A DNA stretch of 64,000 nt, from contig NC_065923.1 in NCBI RefSeq assembly GCF_024586455.1, forward strand, positions 39,480,370-39,544,369, given 5' to 3'. Each line of letters starts with the position of its first letter. Position 1 is the stretch's first letter. Origin of the DNA: Bactrocera neohumeralis. Its lineage: Eukaryota; Arthropoda; Insecta; Diptera; Tephritidae. A program made the translations under genes and the position numbers. Shown one piece after another: positions 35,727 to 46,784 of the stretch. The notes under the pieces were generated by a model. That model was not told the origin of the DNA. It saw only the letters and a program-made list of their open reading frames with translations, and ran no database searches.

Positions 35727-36690
35727 TGTTGCTCATACGCACTGACAACTTCTATCACCAGATTATCAACTGGAGTAGTCAGTGTAAGATGTTAGTTTAC
35801 TATTATTATAGTATTTTATTATTTTTCTCGTATATGTGACAATTACTGATAAACTGCTAAATAACACTAGACATTAAAGAGCTTTTAATACAAACCACAC
35901 ATAGCTGAACTAATAGAGTTATATCCCTTAACACCATTCATTAGGACCAGTAGAGCACTCTTATTCTCGCACTATTCAAAAGAACAAAACAAAATAGTAA
36001 TTCGAGCGAAAAGCCTTTATTTTTAAAATTTGTTATGACAGTGAAAATTTGAAAAGTTGAGCTCAGGCTCAATTTTTTGCCTACGCAGTTAAGCGCCCGC
36101 AGTGCAGGTGGTGAAGCCATAAGCTGGTGTAGTTTTCAAAAGAGAATTACAAATAAGAACTCGTAGGTGGAATAAGCTCAAAGAATTTTAAATTTATAAT
36201 ATTTAACGTGGCCAACATCAGAAAAGGCAAAATAATTGAGGACCACCTTAAAATAGAAAGAGTTAGCAAGTCCGTTAATAAGCTGTTAGAAATTTTTTGT
36301 TTTTAAGCTTTGATATTTCTTTAACCTTCGTTGATATCAACGTCAACTTAGCACGTGCATCTAAAATAATTCTTTAGAAAGAAAGTTCTCTGAGCGTCAT
36401 TCCTTTGGGAGTGACCAGAAACTATTTTTTTTTCAACTTTCAATAATGTGAAAAGCATATGTTCGACTACAGTCTAAATTTCTAATAAATTAATTAAGTA
36501 GCTGTTATTTTCATCTGCGAATCACAACTTAATTCCCCAGCCAATATGAAGCCTATAAGTATTTCGTGTAAATCAGCACGTCAATTCATGTGGTGTCAGA
36601 AAGTAACTAGTCGAGTCACGCGACATATAGAAAAAAGGCGGCACGCAATTGAATTAAGTGGTAAACGTTGACAATAAGTTGTACAATTAG
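35727..36690. repeat. Diverged direct duplication, copy 2
   Basis: Collinear partner of 32628-33440, sharing GTTGCTCATACGCACTG, TTTGTTATGACAG, GTTTTCAAAAGAGAATTACA, ATAAGCTCAAAG and GATATCAACGTCAACTTAGC. The insertion of LINE sequence at 33490-34420 lies just beyond copy 1 and not in this copy. Confidence 0.55.
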
Positions 36691-37179
36691 GCAACTGCAA
36701 AAGAAAGAGGCTAATATACGTACCCATACAAAACATGAAAATCGTTGGCACCAAAAATTTAGTAGCTCGATATGATTGGGTTGGTCACTGGGTGTTAAAT
36801 AGTAACAGAATGTGTTATATCTTATATTATCGAAACTTTCAGCAGTGTTCAACAGACTTCTTTCTTTAGAATGGTCTTTAATTTCCGGGGTACCACTAAG
36901 GTGGGCAGGCGACCATCACTTGTAAAAAATTATAGTTTATTCTCATTTTAAAGGCATGTCATATATATGTATAGGTTCCCACATTTACTGAGATATTTGT
37001 TCAAATTATGTATTGAGCTCCCAGTCTTAGCGCTGCTCTTTCATTGCCGAAAATGTTGCGGGACTGCAAACCAAATTACGCACAAATTGAGTTGGCCCAC
37101 CAGTGAGCTTAATGCCTTCCTATTTTTGTTAACTATGGTAGAAATAACCTTAGATATAGTAGAATTGGTAAGATACCTA

Positions 37180-37560
37180 ATTTTTTTCCATTCCAGCTGC
37201 ACAATGTATCTTAAGTTGAACCACTGGAAGCTTTGAAATGTATCCTACCTCATCCGGCTGAGGGCTGGGCATTCGTACATATAATATTCTAGCGTCCGCG
37301 TTTGGTCTGCATTCCGTCGAATCCAATTTTCCAATTTTGTGAATGTGCGGTCTTTCGAGTAGGTACCCTGTGATGATGTCCTACGATAATATTAAGTTTT
37401 CTTTTGCCTAGAAGTAGACGTTTTTATATCTGCCTACCTGCAACACTACCACAAAGTAATTTTGTAATATATCCAAGACCTGAGGTGTTCTTCTAGAGTG
37501 TCTTGCAGCGGATTTTAGATTTTAGTCCTTGAATTCACGATTTTTTTTCCAATGCAACGC
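37180..37560 (-). pseudogene. LINE ORF2 C-terminal fragment (RNase H tail)
   Basis: Minus strand. SAARHSRRTPQVLDILQNYF, RYKNVYF and AKENLILS*DIITGYLLERP (the position of the usual LSRKDLRxLVGxLTGHC block) are followed in another frame by TLEYYMYECPALSRMR, the HLLCECPALARRR block that closes many LINE proteins. There is no polymerase sequence beside it. Confidence 0.68.
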
Positions 37561-38059
37561 TAAGCATTTAGTCCATATATTCTATAAAGCCGGCATAAAA
37601 ATTCAAACAGTGCTAATTTTGAAAAAATTTTATAAAAGTTTTTCTACCTAACCAGGAAGTTGACGAATTATTAATTCTCGATAATAATGAGAGTTTACTT
37701 ATTTTAATGTATTTGGTTTAGTTATTTCAGCGCAATATAAATAGAATTTCGCGTAGCCGTTTAAATCCATGTTAATATGCTAGAAGAGTTTACAGGATAA
37801 GCTGTCACAAGCAAGAGTATTATATGTAGTATAACCTGTTATTTGAAAAATTACAAGGATAAGTTTGTTAATTGAAAATGTGGTAACAGTAATGGAAGTG
37901 CCACAGTAACATTACCAGTGTTTGAGTAAGCCTGATTGTTATACTAAGAACTAATGTCTACTAGCATTCAAATGACATTTCACTGTAAAAATCGGTTTCA
38001 GTTAAAAGTTATTCAAGCAGAAAAACTACTAAACACTTACTATTTTATTAGCTTAGTCC

Positions 38060-38475
38060 AGATGGGTCACGAAAACGTTATGAAATTTAAAGCAAAATAA
38101 CATTTTAGAAGGCTCTCCGACTTAATTAATGCTTAAGTCAATTTCTGCACTTAAATCGATTTCTCTACTTCTATTTCAGCGTCTTGGAGCTTGCACTTAG
38201 TGAGGCTTGTTAGCGAAAGCAACGACATATGCTTTGCCACGAATAGCACAGCCCACCTTGGAAATGGCTGTAACTTGTTACTCGTTTTTTATTTCATTAA
38301 TCTAATATCACAGTAGCTGGAAGATAAACTGTAATGAAGAGTAGCTGCTACCAACTAACCATTGCCTCGCGAGAGCCGGCGATTAGTCGCGACAACAAAC
38401 GGCAGCAGCCATATTTTATTGCATCGATCGTTACTCTTTCTTATATAATTAATACTAAACACTTTGCGACGTAAA
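38060..38475. repeat. Diverged duplication shared with 63580-63905, copy 1
   Basis: Ordered matching words include CTTCTATTTC, CACTTAGTGAGGCTTGTTAG, CAGCCCACCTTGGAAATGG, CCAACTAACCATTGCCTCGC and ATAATTAATACTAAACAC. No frame is conserved. It could be an old transposon or a duplicated non-coding element. Confidence 0.55.
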
Positions 38476-38587
38476 CTTTGTTAGTAAATACGTTGCTATT
38501 CACTAAGTCTAAGAGCCTTACTGCAACAATTCGTTTACCATTGTTGATTTATCGATTAAACTAACTTATCTGATGCAAGTGATTATT

Positions 38588-39076
38588 TTAGTATTCCATG
38601 CCAAATCGACTTTTGAACGATCTTTAGATTTTGTGAAACTCATCCATTTTTTTTCACTCTTTAAAAACATTTTTAGAATTTTTTTAAAAATTTTTGTCCG
38701 ACGGATGAAAAAAACATTTTTCAAAAATGCTTTTTTATTTTCAAAAACTATAGAAAAATTTTTGTTTTTGAATGAACTTTTCGAAAAAATACACGAAAAA
38801 AGTTTAACACGATCAATTATATAAAATAATCGGTTTTTTTTTTTAAGTAAAATCGTCATTTTGAAAGTTCGCCTGTTCCTCAACAAAAACTTGTATTAAT
38901 TTGGCAACTATGCTAATCCCGGAGTGGGCCGATTTTTTTATATAGTTTTTTTATTTTTTTCATTTTTGACAAATTTTGAAAAAATTCTCAAAAATGTTTT
39001 TCAAAGGGTAGAAATGGATATAGTTTCACAAAATCTAAAGGGGTGGGGAAAAGTGGTCGATTTGGTATGAATACCC
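38588..39076. mobile_element. AT-rich fold-back MITE, about 489 bp
   Basis: The left end GTATTCCATGCCAAATCGAC (38591 onward), with TTTAGATTTTGTGAAACTC and CATCCATTT, is complementary to the right end, read inward from 39074 as GTATTCATACCAAATCGACC, TTTAGATTTTGTGAAACTAT and CCATTT. The inverted repeats run about 110 bases each and enclose T-rich sequence. There is no target duplication that I can be sure of, and no coding sequence. Confidence 0.75.
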
Positions 39077-39079
39077 TAT

Positions 39080-40195
39080 ATATTATATATATGGCTAATG
39101 TTTGTCATGCCAACCGATAACATCTCGGTGAGGTTCAGTACACGTTTTCTTTGCACTCTGAGAACGTTGATATTGCAGTCCCTTAAGGTCTTCATAGAAA
39201 TCGGTAACGAAATTGGACATTGGGCATGAAACCTGCCATCTCTACTTGAAATCCTTGGGATATTGGATACATTTCTCACACAAATCATGAATTTTCAATC
39301 CAACAGATACATATATACTTGTATAACTAATTTCGGGATTTTCGAACACCTGGCTGTCTTTTCTGCATATGATTGTTTGTGAGGAGCCTTGTTGAAAGCT
39401 TAGGAGGATTTGATTAGTCTGTGGCAATTTAACTCCATTTTGTTTCATTTTGAAAGCAATGTCAAAATTTTAGATACTGCAACCACATTCACACATCCAG
39501 CACTTGTAAGTTATTTTAAGAAGACCTTTACGCAAAGTTTTATCCGTACAACTTCAGACATACTCATTTATAATACCAATGACATTTATTAAGCAAAAAT
39601 TTTATCAATATAACTTAAAGTATATTTATGTATAGTAGAAAAAAAATCTGAAGTTTTTCAGCATTTCTTTAAAAGTTACACCCAGCTAAAATTGCACATC
39701 AAATGTCCTGAGCATTCATATTATTGACACACTCTGTGTTACTCATACAACATGCTGTACTATATGAACATTTAGTGCTTAATTTTAACGATGTATAGCT
39801 TTTAAAAAAATTTTTGAAAAAAAATATGCAGACTGTTTTGTAGAGCGAAAAGTCTTGGATTAAAATAAGTAACACATTTTTTAAGTTGTAAATTTATTTT
39901 CTTGGATAGAAATACTAAATTGCAAAAGATCAAGAGTTCCCATACAAAAAATGTGGGGAAAACTATAATTTATAGGTTTATTCACACTTTTCTTTTGATG
40001 AGTCTAGTTTCGTAAACTTATACCCAAATCCTACAACTTTCCCGTACTCTAGAGGCGTTCATAACATTTGTACGTGACGTTGAAATCTCTATAGCCTTGA
40101 TTACGGCAATCTGTGTGTAATCAGTTAATCGTAGAAGAAAGAATTATTATACAAAAAAGGTGTTTAGTTAGTGTCGGCGCAATAATTTACATACT
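39080..40195. other. Non-coding AT-rich DNA
   Basis: No gene, RNA or transposon end recognised. Confidence 0.35.
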
Positions 40196-40200
40196 ATATA

Positions 40201-41075
40201 CAAGGTCCGTCGCAAAAGAAACAGGACTGTTAAAAAAAAACAACAAAAAATTAATATTTTTCAAAAGTTATATTTTTTTAATCAAAGTGGTTTCCTTGTG
40301 CTTCGATACAGCGTTTAGCCCGGTCAATTAGCATTTCAAATTAGTGTTTAAGGTCATAATTCGAAATGCTCTTGAGAATATCGGTCGTCGCCTTTTGGAT
40401 AGCTGAAATGTCCTGAAACCAGTGTCCTTTCATGGGCAAATGAAGTTTTCCAAATAGGTAAAAATCACAGGGTACCAAATCAGGTGAGTAGGGTGAGTGA
40501 TTAATGGTTAATATGGAGTTTTTTCGTCAAAAAATCAGTGACAAGCGTCGACCGATGACACGGCGCATTATCGTGCAACAGGCACCAGGACCCTGCCTCA
40601 CGGTATTGTGGTCGAGCGCAATGAATGCGTGACAAAAGACAGCATTAATCGTTTGGGCAGGTGGGACGAACTCTCAGTGTACAATACCCTCGGAATCGTA
40701 AAAACAAATCAGCATTGTCTTTATTTTTGACTTCTGAAGACGACCGACTTCTGATCATCACAGAGGTCCTCACGACTTTCTTGGAATCGCATAAACTGTT
40801 CACCATAAACTTTTTTCATCACTTGAAATGTTTCAGTAAACGTTTTCCCAAGTTTAAAACAAACTTTAATATTTGCTCATTGCATTTTACGACCGATGAC
40901 CAAAAGCTGCTGTCACTTTTTGATCGATAACATCGATTCTAGTTATCCAATTGTCTTAAATTTTTACGAAATGTCAACAAGAGATCAAACTTTTTATTTC
41001 ATATACCCACCAATAGGTGGCGCCACCAGAAACAGTTATATTTAAAAAGTTCTGCTTCTTTTGCGACAGACCTTG
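40201..41075 (-). mobile_element. Mariner-like transposon with both ends, internally deleted
   Basis: The ends CAAGGTCCGTCGCAAAAGAA (40201 onward) and their complement ending at 41075 (CAAGGTCTGTCGCAAAAGAA) are terminal inverted repeats of about 27 bases, flanked by TA on each side. The transposase is on the minus strand: FVLNLGKTFTETFQVMKKVY and FMRFQESREDL (N-terminal helix-turn-helix), then LICFYDSEGIVHREFVPPAQ, REAGSWCLLHDNAPCHRSTL with the second catalytic Asp, SPYSPDLVPCDFYLFGKLHL with the third, and KRCIEAQGNHFD near the stop. Most of the middle, with the first catalytic Asp, is deleted and frames are broken. It is not autonomous. Confidence 0.88.
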
Positions 41076-42355
41076 TATTTACAAGTCGTGGAGAAATTTT
41101 ATTACTTAGAGACGTAAACATCATCGCTATGCCCCTCGGTATATTTGAAAAACTAGTGGAAAAGCCAATAAAAAAATTTGAGGCTGACCAATAAATCACT
41201 TCAAATGAATGAAGCCAAAGTAATAAAAAATCATATATTTTTACAATTTTACTGGGTATTTTTATATAGACCAATATAAACAGCACTCCGTAAAATTTAA
41301 AGCATTTCAATATCATTAAGAAGTCAATGGACAGACTCAAGGCTTTGTTTTTGTATACCAACTGGGTGCTGTAAAACCAAAGTGATAGCTTCACAGGATT
41401 AAACATGCGTAACCACATTTTTAATTAAAACCCACTTTGTCATGGTAATTATTTTACATAAAATTGAATTTTACTGGTTTTGGTACATACCTAGACATAG
41501 TAATTTTTTAATAAAGCAGGAAGGTAAACAAATCGACAAAGTATACAAGGGCCAAAGTAAGTGCGAAATGACAGCCACAACTACTGCAGGTGCCAACAGA
41601 ATTTTATTCTGCATATTACATTTGGGTGCAAGTACGTAAGTAATAAGGTATGTAGTATGTAGCTGAGAAATAATTGCATTGAATTCGTCAAAGCCATTGT
41701 CGTTTTATCGAGCAGTGGCTGTTGATTACACTTTTACTTTTACAACCGTTAAACAAATGGAGACTGCAAGATGAATTTAATATTTTTACAAAATATCCGA
41801 ACCGAAGTTGCGCATATTTACAAGAAATTATGGAGAAGAGAAGTGAATGCAAAGTAATTGCAATATCACGTTTGGAGCGGATGCAGTTATTCTTAAACGG
41901 ACGGAGAACAAAAACACCGCAAATATTATTACCTATATATGTACGGTACGAATATTGACGAAATTTATATTTTATCTACATAGCTACAAGTAAATGGATG
42001 TACTTGTGAGTGCCACCCTCTCAAAAATATTAAACTATATACATAGTTCATTTGTAACTTATTTAAAAAATTATCTGGTTTATTGCAGATGCCTTAGGTT
42101 AAAATTTTTTCGTACTCATAAAGTCGAAAAGGAAAAAAAACCAATTGACAAAGAAATACTCACAGATCTAAAATTGTGTCAATCCATCTTTGGCATAAGC
42201 CACCTCAGTGATAACAAATTTATTGCAGCGTATTTGAGAAACTCGGATTTAACTGAATTCATTGAGAAAAGGCAATGACGATCAATAAGACGAAGTAACA
42301 GAATTAAGGTTAAATATACTTTTTTCAGCGAGCTCATGATACTACTGTAAATTAT
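41076..42355. other. Non-coding DNA with unassigned open frames
   Basis: A minus-strand frame to 41418 (hydrophobic, 139 codons) continues into the mariner-like element, and the plus strand has frames at 41722-41958 and 41994-42278. I recognise none of them, and AT-rich chance frames are the likely explanation. Confidence 0.3.
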
Positions 42356-42359
42356 TTTA

Positions 42360-43080
42360 AAAACTGACTAAATACCTGTCCTGTGAGAGATATATAAGCA
42401 GGTGAAAAGTTCTAAATAAATAAGTTCTATTCAAATTATTCATAATTATATACATAATAAACCAGAAATATCTTACTGAAACTTGGAACTTTGGCAAAAA
42501 AGTCGGAGAAAGAGTTCAAAAGTGGGTTCGTTAATCGGACCACTGCCTCGCCCACAAAACGCTAATAAACGAAAACCTATGAAGTGCCATAAAAAAGCAC
42601 TCAATAATGGTTTAGAACAGTAATTTGGCACAGGAGTTTGCTAAATATTTTGAAAAAATGGGCGTAGTCTCGCCCTGTAATAAAATTAATTTACATATCC
42701 CCTAAACCAATTATGGTACATTATTAAATAACAACCTAGACAATGTAAAAAAAGGAGCCGGGTCAAAACGATGGACGTAGTACCACTCATATTTGGATCA
42801 AAATCCATATCTCAGGACCTTCTCGACCGATATCGACTAAATTTGGTATGTAATGTTACCTTGACATTGCTATGTTCTAGTAAAAAATCAAAACTCGGAG
42901 AACATTCTTTTCCAAAATTATGTCAAAAATGGTTTGAATCGGATTATTTATTTATTTTGTACCACATATTTAATAAAAATATTTTCGAGTGTCCAATTGA
43001 CTTTATACTGCATACGATGGGTGAAAATTTGCCCTAATACTCATATATTTATAAACCTCTGCATCTGAAGGTACTTCCTG
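42360..43080. repeat. Dispersed repeat family B, 3' portion
   Basis: TATCTTACTGAAACTTGGAA, GGCAAAAAAGTCGGAG, AATGGGCGTAGTCTCGCCC, GGGTCAAAACGATGGACGTA and CATATCTCAGGACCTTCTCG are phrases I associate with a common dispersed repeat of tephritid-like genomes. The start of the same unit is at 53845-54055. The frame 42771-43037 lies wholly within it and is not a gene. Confidence 0.5.
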
Positions 43081-43095
43081 CGCTGTTGCAAAAAT

Positions 43096-43660
43096 ATAAA
43101 ATGTTCGGTTACACCCCAACACAATCCTTCCTTCTTCTTCTTCGTTACTGGCGTAGACACTGCTTATGCGGTTATAGCCGAGTTAACAACAGCTCGCCAG
43201 TGGTTTCTTCTTTTCGCTATTTGGCGCTAATTCAAGATACCTATGTCAAGGTCGTCGTATATGTCGTGCAGCTCATCGTTTTATCAACTGCTGTATTCGA
43301 CGTTGCCGGGATACCAAATTCAAACATAGAACATAGTGAATATCTAAGAAGGTTCTCACAGATAAGGTTCTTAGCACACTTAAATTCCAATTGTCGGTCA
43401 ATCATCTGTCCCAATATAATCCATCTGGTTTCGAACTTTTCGATCCAGAGACAACCAAGGAGCTTGATTGCTTTTCTTTTGCTGGAGTCTAGTACTACAG
43501 ACAACCATATTTCGGGTCCCTGTGAAGTCGATCAACCTCAACACATTTGGAGCGGTTTCGCCATGGAGGATGAATTTTCCAACTGTTGTAACCTTCCTTA
43601 CTTGCTTTTTATATTGTTTTTGTATTAAAATTTTGTTTAAATATTTATTCGAAAGTAAAC
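43096..43660 (-). pseudogene. Chimeric LINE remnant: endonuclease fragment joined to the 3' tail
   Basis: Minus strand. VLRLIDFTGTRNMVVCSTRL and APWLSLDRKVRNQMDYIG (about 43550-43400) belong to the APE-type endonuclease of non-LTR elements. Instead of the polymerase, the sequence then passes to NDELHDIYDDLDIG and, near 43200, RRNHWRAVVNSAITA with a stop. That tail matches the one at 34330-34388. The whole reverse transcriptase is therefore missing between the endonuclease and the tail. Confidence 0.8.
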
Positions 43661-43669
43661 CCTGCATTT

Positions 43670-46145
43670 GAAAAACAATTTCTTTGCTTCTATGCTAATT
43701 TCTAAATGACTACCTTTCTCAAAAAAATTTTTACATAAGTTTTTTCATTGCTGATTTTGTTTTTATTAACATCTATAAATATGAGCTTATTTAGCGCTTT
43801 TACATAGTTACCAAGAATTATTGGAATTTTCTAGCTTTCATTTATTTTTTGAAAAATAAGTTCACAGCAAAAAAAAAAACATTGTTAACTTTAGGTTAAC
43901 ACAAATGGCAACTATTAATAAAACATCAACCAATACAAACAAATAATTTGTCATGTTAATAAGCATATTTACATTTATTGTTTTTCTTAGCTGGCTCGCT
44001 GTGTACACTAAGGAAAAAAAGAGATACTGCCAAAAATGTGTACATATTTACAAATAAAGTAGAATATCGAATGCTTCAATATACTCGTGTCAAATAATTT
44101 CTCTGGAATACTTTTTACTACTGCAAATTTGATCACAAGCCACCGGGAAGTGTATTACCATATGATGTGATGGATTAAGACGCAGAGTTTAACCCGCGAC
44201 TGACAGTGAAGTCGGTTTTTTTTTGTAGATCTCGTGAACTAGAGATCCTTTTCGACTGGCTGTTGAAGTTATCTGATATTGGGTTTGCATAGTTCTAGCC
44301 CGCCTTTCAACTACATATCACCCTGTGCAAAAACTCTGGAAAGTCAAAATAAGTATAAATGTTTACTTCTATGCACTTTATTAACTTAAGCGGCATAAAG
44401 TACCGTAGTAACTTGAGCGCTACCCACAAGCGTAAAGCCATCAAATACCATTATTAAGCCAGAAAACCAACACTTGAGTACCTGAAAAGGTGACTTCTAA
44501 CATTTACTTGATTTACTTTTCCAGCAAAGGCATGAATTACTTGCAACCATTGCCATTTAAGCTTTTAAGCTCATAGTCTTTTAACGCAATGACAATGCCA
44601 TGATCATACACACTCAATGTATATACTTACATATATCCGCACACTGAAGAGTGTAAATATTTATAGACACCCAAACATGTAGAGCATGGAAGCTGTGGGC
44701 TCGGCTAAATTCTTGCCAAAGCACATGGAATGAAGAGACAACTTCATTGTATTACTTTGAATGTTCCGAAAATTTTATGGTTTTCCAATGTCAATTTCAG
44801 TATTAGCAAAGTAAAAGTAAGTTTGAGTGTAGCTGAACATTTTACACTCTTTCAACTTATGTGGCTGATAGGCGATGAAGTACATTTATGTGCTAATTGG
44901 TAGTATTCCGTATATGAGACAAATTTTGTGAAATATCACACACATTGACTGACATCGATAGTTGAAAGAAAAGCTGAAAGTTGAAAATCATAGTACGCAT
45001 ACATGGGGACTGAGGGAAGATCTGGACTATATTATATCCAGTATTATAAACACACCCAATTTTGCTAATATATCTTACGAATTGTTCGATATAATTTGTA
45101 CAAAGCCAACCGGAACTTTAAAATTCTTATTAATTTTCTTATATAAGATATATTTCAATTTTGGTATCACGACTTATTTTTACATGAAAATTTCTGAATT
45201 TCTTTATGATAACGCGCATATTAAGCGATACATAATCATACGGTATAAAGTCAACTGAAAATTTAAAAATCCTTTTAGACCTTGAGCATGAATCCACACA
45301 ATTTTATTTATTAAAGGCACGAGGACGTAGTGTTTTAAAAACTTTATCCAGCCTGATTTCAACTCTTCTCATCACAACTCGATCTCAATTAGTTTTAGGT
45401 GTTACGCACAATCCTTGGGAGAATAAAATCTTTTATACTCTGTAGCAACATGTTGCGTGAGTACAAAAATTATATATATATTATATATCTTATACAAAAA
45501 TTATACGGCTTGCAAAAAGTCACAGAAAAGACGCAAGTATTTCAGCACGAAGACAAAAGGCTTTCGAATGATATTTCATCGGAAACTTTAAGTAATTAGT
45601 TAAGATTATAGGCTTCTAACAGTAGCTTCAAACTAAGGTTTATATAAACTCATTATATATTTAAGTAGGAGATCAGACTTTTCCGTTTTATGTTTTAATA
45701 ATAATCAATTTTCTCTTAATTACAATATTTGATGGATAGAAAAAGATTTATATATGTAGATTTTAAATTTTAATGAAATATTGATGAATATTTTATGCTT
45801 GTATATGAATTCTTTTAAAATTTCCTGAATGAATTAAAATAGATTATAACAATTTATAACAAAAATTAAAATATTTGTCAACAAAAGTTCAACTCTCTTG
45901 GAAACAATAGGTATTATAAAGAAAGGTTGGAAATTACCGTTACCAAAAGTTGAACCTACAACATAACAGCTGGTGCCTGGGAAGTATTGCTGCAATCAAA
46001 AAGTATATAGTATATATGTTTGCCAAGTGATAGCAGTTGTTCAACTGTGGTAGGACTTTGTCCCTCGCAATTCGATAAAATTCGAATAACAATATACAGA
46101 CGATTATTGCCCCATTTCAATAACATAACTTTAACTATTAATGTA
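43670..46145. other. Non-coding AT-rich DNA
   Basis: The frame 44962-45258 has no recognisable features. Near 45385-45465, GTTTTAGGTGTTACGCACAA and TATACTCTGTAGCAACATGT are traces of dispersed repeats B/C. Confidence 0.35.
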
Positions 46146-46149
46146 AAAC

Positions 46150-46400
46150 AAATTATAGTGAATAAAATATATATACAAGTATATAAATGATCAGCGGGAC
46201 GAGCTGAGTCGCTTTAGTAATGTCCGTCTCTCTGTCTTTTTATGTATATGCGAACTAAGCCCTCGGTTCCTGATATATCGATTTGAAATATTTCACATTT
46301 CCTTTTCGCCTATAGCTGCCATACAAACTGACTGATCCAACTCAAGTCTTTGTTTGGAAAAATGTTTAAATTTTGACAGAATATTTATCCTAAATTTGGA
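46150..46400 (+). repeat. Partial copy of dispersed repeat family A
   Basis: ATATAAATGATCAGCGGGAC, GAGCTGAGTCGCTTTAG, TGTCCGTCTCTCTGTC, GCGAACTAAGCCCTCGGTTC and CTGCCATACAAACTGACTGA follow the order of the unit at 58940-59460. Confidence 0.7.
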
Positions 46401-46401
46401 C

Positions 46402-46407
<6 letters not shown>

Positions 46408-46439
<32 letters not shown>

Positions 46440-46500
46440 TAATAATTAAATGTTATTATTATTATTATTATAATTATTATTATTATTACTTATTATTTAT
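46408..46500. repeat. (ATA)n / (TTA)n microsatellite
   Basis: A run of ATA/TAA trinucleotides (46409-46440) is followed by the complementary TTA run (46450-46500), so the array can fold back on itself. It lies between a family A copy and a LINE fragment. Confidence 0.85.
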
Positions 46501-46504
46501 TATA

Positions 46505-46780
46505 ATTAGGGCTATCGGTTATCGTCGTATATCTCATACAGCTCATTGTTCCATCGACTGCAGTATTCACTGTTATCAATGCGTAAAGTACCACCCGTAG
46601 GACATCTCTCTCGAAAACTACTTACGTCGCCTCATAAGATGTTGTCATCGCCTCTGCACCATATAGGAGGACCTGGATGATGAATGACTACTTAGTCCGA
46701 AGTGGCATCTTTGAGCAAGAGTTATTCTGCATTGGATATCGAGGCAGACATTGTTGTTGCTGTTAATACTAGTTGAGATT
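46505..46780 (-). pseudogene. Non-LTR retrotransposon 3' fragment
   Basis: Minus strand. TSINSNNNVCLDIQCRITLA and QRCHFGLS match TSINTNNNVSLEIQRR... RCYFGLS of the element at 33490-34420. LLYGAEA, VFERDVLRVV and AVDGTMSCMRYTT follow in a shifted frame. It is a short relic of the same LINE family. Confidence 0.75.
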
Positions 46781-46784
46781 TAAT

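Noticed and set aside
36967..37236. 89-codon plus-strand frame with a possible signal-like start
   Set aside because: It overlaps in antisense the LINE RNase H tail at 37180-37560.
38566..38886. Overlapping Lys/Phe-rich frames on both strands
   Set aside because: They come from the T-rich and A-rich arms of the fold-back MITE.
40999..41418. 139-codon hydrophobic minus-strand frame resembling a membrane protein
   Set aside because: Its 3' part lies within the mariner-like element, it has no recognisable motif, and T-rich DNA readily produces long hydrophobic frames.
42771..43037. 88-codon plus-strand frame
   Set aside because: It falls inside the dispersed repeat family B, whose sequence is non-coding in other copies.
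43086..43628. 180-codon plus-strand frame
   Set aside because: It is the antisense of the LINE endonuclease and tail blocks, which are readable on the minus strand.
44962..45258. 98-codon plus-strand frame beginning MKEKLKVENHST
   Set aside because: No family, motif or repeat support; compatible with chance in AT-rich DNA.
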